Shown: in pieces, positions 50,777 to 53,111 of the stretch
Layout of the letters: each line of letters begins with the position of its first letter
Numbering within the stretch: position 1 is the first letter of the stretch
From: Pseudomonas putida
GTDB lineage: Bacteria; Pseudomonadota; Gammaproteobacteria; Pseudomonadales; Pseudomonadaceae
Reading direction: 5' to 3'
Assembly: GCF_028682455.1 (NCBI RefSeq)
Contig: NZ_JANHLD010000001.1
Span: forward strand, 2,190,001-2,243,111
DNA: 53,111 bases
Notes under the pieces: generated by a model
Database searches by the model: none
Told to the model about the DNA's origin: nothing
The model's input: the letters and a program-made list of their open reading frames with translations, nothing else
Translations under genes and position numbers: made by a program

Positions 50777-51826
50777 ATGCATTTGCGTAATTACCTGGCC
50801 GTCGGCTGTCTTGCCTTGTTTGGATTGTCGGCCCAGGCCGAAACCGTCTCGGGCCTCTATCAGGTTCGTGAACCGGTCAATGGCCAGGGGGCCGAAGCCC
50901 GCACCGAGGCCACCGGAAAAGCCCTCGAAACCCTCGTGCTGCGCCTGACCGGCGACCCCAAGGCGGCCCAGAGCCCAGCCCTGGCAGGGCTGCGCAAGGA
51001 CCCGCAGCAGATCATCAGCCAGTTCGGCTTCGAGGCCGGCCCGCCGGAAACCGTGCTGGTGGACTTCGATCCGGGCAGCACCGAGCGCACCTTGCGCCAG
51101 GCGGGCCTGGCGCTGTGGGGCAACAACCGGCCGGCGATCCTGACCTGGTGGCTGAACGACAGCACCGAAGGCTCAAGCCTGGTGGGCGATGGCCAGAACA
51201 GCGCCGCCCCCCTGCGCCGCGCTGCCCAGCACCGTGGCCTGCCGCTGCGCCTGCCGCTGGCTGACCTGAACGAGCAACTGGTGGCGAACGCCAAGAATCT
51301 CGAGGGTGCAGACCCTGCGCCACTGCGCGACGCTTCCGAGCGCTACGGCGCCGACGCCTTGCTGGCGGTGCATGCCAGCGAAGCCGACGGCAATTGGCAG
51401 GGCACCTGGCGCTTGTGGCTCGGTGAGCAGCGCGAGCAGGGCAAGGTCGAAGCGGCCGACCAGGCAAGCCTGGCCGATGCGGTCATGCTGGCGGTGAGCA
51501 GTCGCCTGGCGCCACGCTTCGTCACCCGTCCCGGTGCCAGCAGCGACATGCAGGTACAGGTCCAGGGCATGAACCTTCAGCGCTACGCCGAGCTGGGTCG
51601 GGTGCTGGAGCCCTATGGGGCGCGGATCAAGCTGGTCGAGGGCGATACCATGACCTACAAGGTCACGGGTAACAGCGACCAGCTGCGCGCCCAGTTGGGA
51701 CTGGCCAAACTGCAGGAGCTGCCCGCCGAGGCGCCGGCCCCTGCGCCAGCTGCCGACCCGGCCAATCCCGGGGCAACCCAGGCGGCAGCCCCCAAACCGT
51801 TCAACGGGCTGCGTTTTCGTTGGTAA
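50777..51826 (+). CDS. DUF2066 family exported protein
   Basis: The 349-residue precursor has a signal peptide (about residues 1-20, ending SAQA), a body with LYQVREPVNGQGAEART near 25-41 and YGADALLAVHASEADGNW near 191-208, both typical of DUF2066, and a Pro/Ala-rich C-terminal stretch near 315-340. The ATG at 50777 follows AGGACAGGA. It lies 27 bp before the PerM-like gene and upstream of hda, an arrangement common in Pseudomonas. Function unknown. Confidence 0.85.
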   Translation: MHLRNYLAVGCLALFGLSAQAETVSGLYQVREPVNGQGAEARTEATGKALETLVLRLTGDPKAAQSPALAGLRKDPQQIISQFGFEAGPPETVLVDFDPGSTERTLRQAGLALWGNNRPAILTWWLNDSTEGSSLVGDGQNSAAPLRRAAQHRGLPLRLPLADLNEQLVANAKNLEGADPAPLRDASERYGADALLAVHASEADGNWQGTWRLWLGEQREQGKVEAADQASLADAVMLAVSSRLAPRFVTRPGASSDMQVQVQGMNLQRYAELGRVLEPYGARIKLVEGDTMTYKVTGNSDQLRAQLGLAKLQELPAEAPAPAPAADPANPGATQAAAPKPFNGLRFRW

Positions 51827-51853
51827 TCGGTGAAACCTGGCCTGGAGCCGTTC

Positions 51854-52927
51854 ATGACTGATATGCGTCGCTGGGTGTGGCTTGGCGTAGCGTTGCTCTG
51901 CGCAGCGCTGCTGTACTGGCTGCACCCGATCCTTTCACCCTTCCTGGTCGGCATACTGCTGGCTTATCTGGCCGACCCGCTGGTCGATCGCCTGGAGCGG
52001 GCGGGATTGTCCCGCACCTGGGGCGTGGTGGTGGTGTTCACCCTGTTTACCCTTTTGCTGACCCTGTTGTTGCTGGTGCTGGTGCCGATGCTGGCCAAAC
52101 AGCTGATCCGCCTGTACGAGCTGGCACCGCAGATGCTCGACTGGCTGCAGCATGAGGCCTTGCCGTTCGTGCAGGCGCGCCTGGGATTGGCCGACGGATT
52201 CTGGAAGTTCGACAAGATAAAGGCCGCCATCAGCGCGCACATGGGCCAGACCACCGACATTGTCGGCATCATCCTGTCCCAGGCCACGGCGTCGGGGTTG
52301 GCCTTGCTGGCCTGGTTGGCCAACCTGGTGCTGATACCGGTGGTGAGCTTCTATCTATTGCGCGACTGGGACCTGATGATGGCCAAGATCCGCGGCCTGC
52401 TGCCTCGCCAGCGCGAAGAACGGGCCGTGGCGTTGGCCGGCGAATGCCATGAGGTGCTGGGCGCCTTCGTGCGCGGCCAGTTGCTGGTCATGCTGGCCCT
52501 GGGGGTGATCTATGCCTCCGGCCTTATGCTGGTTGGCCTCGAGCTTGGCCTGTTGATCGGCCTGCTGGCGGGCCTCGCGGCCATCGTGCCGTACATGGGC
52601 TTCATCGTTGGTATCGGTGCAGCGATGGTAGCGGGGTTGTTCCAGTTCGGTGGCGATCCTTATCCGTTGCTCGCTATCGCCGCGGTGTTCATGGTCGGCC
52701 AGGCCCTGGAGGGGATGGTGCTGACGCCCCTGTTGGTGGGCGATCGAATCGGCCTGCACCCGGTGGCGGTGATTTTCGCCATTCTTGCCGGTGGCGAGCT
52801 GTTCGGATTTACCGGGGTACTGCTGGCGTTGCCGGTGGCGGCCGTGATCATGGTGCTGCTGCGACACATGCACGACCTCTATAAAGAGTCGGATGTTTAC
52901 GGCGGTGAAATCGACCCGGATCTCTAG
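51854..52927 (+). CDS. AI-2E/PerM family membrane protein
   Basis: The 357-residue protein has about eight membrane segments, with the family motif GLLIGLLAGLAAIVPYMGFI near 234-253 and PLLVGDRIGLHPVAVIFAI near 294-312. The family includes the putative AI-2 exporter and PerM; transport substrate is unproven. The ATG at 51854 has GGAG six bases upstream; an in-frame GTG at 51830 has no better site. It precedes hda, as in other Pseudomonas. Confidence 0.9.
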   Translation: MTDMRRWVWLGVALLCAALLYWLHPILSPFLVGILLAYLADPLVDRLERAGLSRTWGVVVVFTLFTLLLTLLLLVLVPMLAKQLIRLYELAPQMLDWLQHEALPFVQARLGLADGFWKFDKIKAAISAHMGQTTDIVGIILSQATASGLALLAWLANLVLIPVVSFYLLRDWDLMMAKIRGLLPRQREERAVALAGECHEVLGAFVRGQLLVMLALGVIYASGLMLVGLELGLLIGLLAGLAAIVPYMGFIVGIGAAMVAGLFQFGGDPYPLLAIAAVFMVGQALEGMVLTPLLVGDRIGLHPVAVIFAILAGGELFGFTGVLLALPVAAVIMVLLRHMHDLYKESDVYGGEIDPDL

Positions 52928-52937
52928 GGTACTGGCC

Positions 52938-52984
52938 AAGGGCTTGCATCGAATACCCATCGTCGATGCAAGCCTTTGATTTTA
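52938..52984 (+). terminator. Probable terminator after the PerM-like gene
   Basis: GGGCTTGCATCGA and TCGATGCAAGCCT form a stem of about 13-15 bp, ten bases after the stop codon, followed by TTGATTTTAC. The loop is about ten bases. Confidence 0.85.
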
Positions 52985-53084
52985 CTTGTGGTCCGCGCCG
53001 ATTGTGCGACTGGCGCCACGGGTATAAACTTTGCAGACTTTTCACAAAAGGCCCCTTGTGGTTCTTCGGAACTGCCCAGCCAGC

Positions 53085-53111
53085 ATGAAACCGATCCAGT
53101 TGCCCCTAGGT
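53085..53111 (+). CDS. hda: DnaA regulatory inactivator Hda, first nine codons
   Basis: The last 27 bases read MKPIQLPLG, the N-terminus of Pseudomonas Hda, in the expected place after the PerM-like gene. Hda stimulates ATP hydrolysis by DnaA with the sliding clamp. Only the start is in the window; the QLPLG stretch is the clamp-binding motif. Confidence 0.8.

Overview
The window is a high-GC Pseudomonas chromosome segment, most like the P. putida/P. fluorescens side of the genus. This rests on the oprH-phoP-phoQ locus, a GacS-type hybrid kinase, a phu-type haem locus, a class Ia nrdAB pair whose NrdA carries two ATP cones, and many copies of the Pseudomonas REP repeat (core GCGGGCTTGCCCCGCG). 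All identifications come from reading the sequence; no database search was run.

Layout. (1) 1-2134: the 3' part of a 23S rRNA gene, a 5S rRNA gene and a strong terminator. (2) 2290-7479: four forward genes that look like an accessory catabolic module: an FAD amino-acid 2-monooxygenase-like enzyme, a nitrilase-superfamily amidase, an unrecognised membrane protein made of two related halves, and an L-asparaginase-like enzyme. This is the least familiar part of the window and parts of it have visibly lower GC. (3) 7524-15847: a small Cys-containing protein, then a haem uptake locus. A reverse operon tonB-phuS-phuT-phuU-phuV-chaN diverges from the receptor phuR around a Fur-box-like sequence. (4) 16007-20351: nrdB and nrdA on the reverse strand, with a promoter region carrying two NrdR-box matches and a DnaA box, and a long untranslated leader. 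(5) 21133-24727: a two-component pair translationally coupled to a short FhuF-like ferric reductase, facing a phosphopantetheinyl transferase. (6) 24769-27600: oprH-phoP-phoQ behind four GTTCAG repeats at exact 11-bp spacing.

(7) 27749-32295: dctA behind a sigma-54 promoter, sprT, a YIP1-family membrane protein, ttcA and a 3-methyladenine glycosylase I-like protein. (8) 32341-36178: mostly reverse genes for a DUF2069 membrane protein, WrbA, ArsC, a META-domain lipoprotein, a zinc-ribbon-like protein and D-lactate dehydrogenase, with one forward thioredoxin-like lipoprotein. (9) 36255-41363: gacS, and divergently a second response regulator/kinase pair whose kinase appears to end in REP-derived sequence. 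(10) 41458-47540: cysM-rlmD-relA-mazG and a DUF2058 protein, all forward. (11) 47586-53111: a 60-residue protein, a DUF3108 protein, purN and purM on the reverse strand, then a DUF2066 protein, a PerM-like membrane protein and the first nine codons of hda on the forward strand.

Most of the window is core genome. The module at 2290-7479 could convert an L-amino acid to its one-carbon-shorter amide, then to the acid plus ammonia. The asparaginase-like enzyme and the duplicated membrane protein would add a second amidohydrolase and a possible transporter. No regulator, integrase, transposase, CRISPR array or tRNA gene was recognised in the window.
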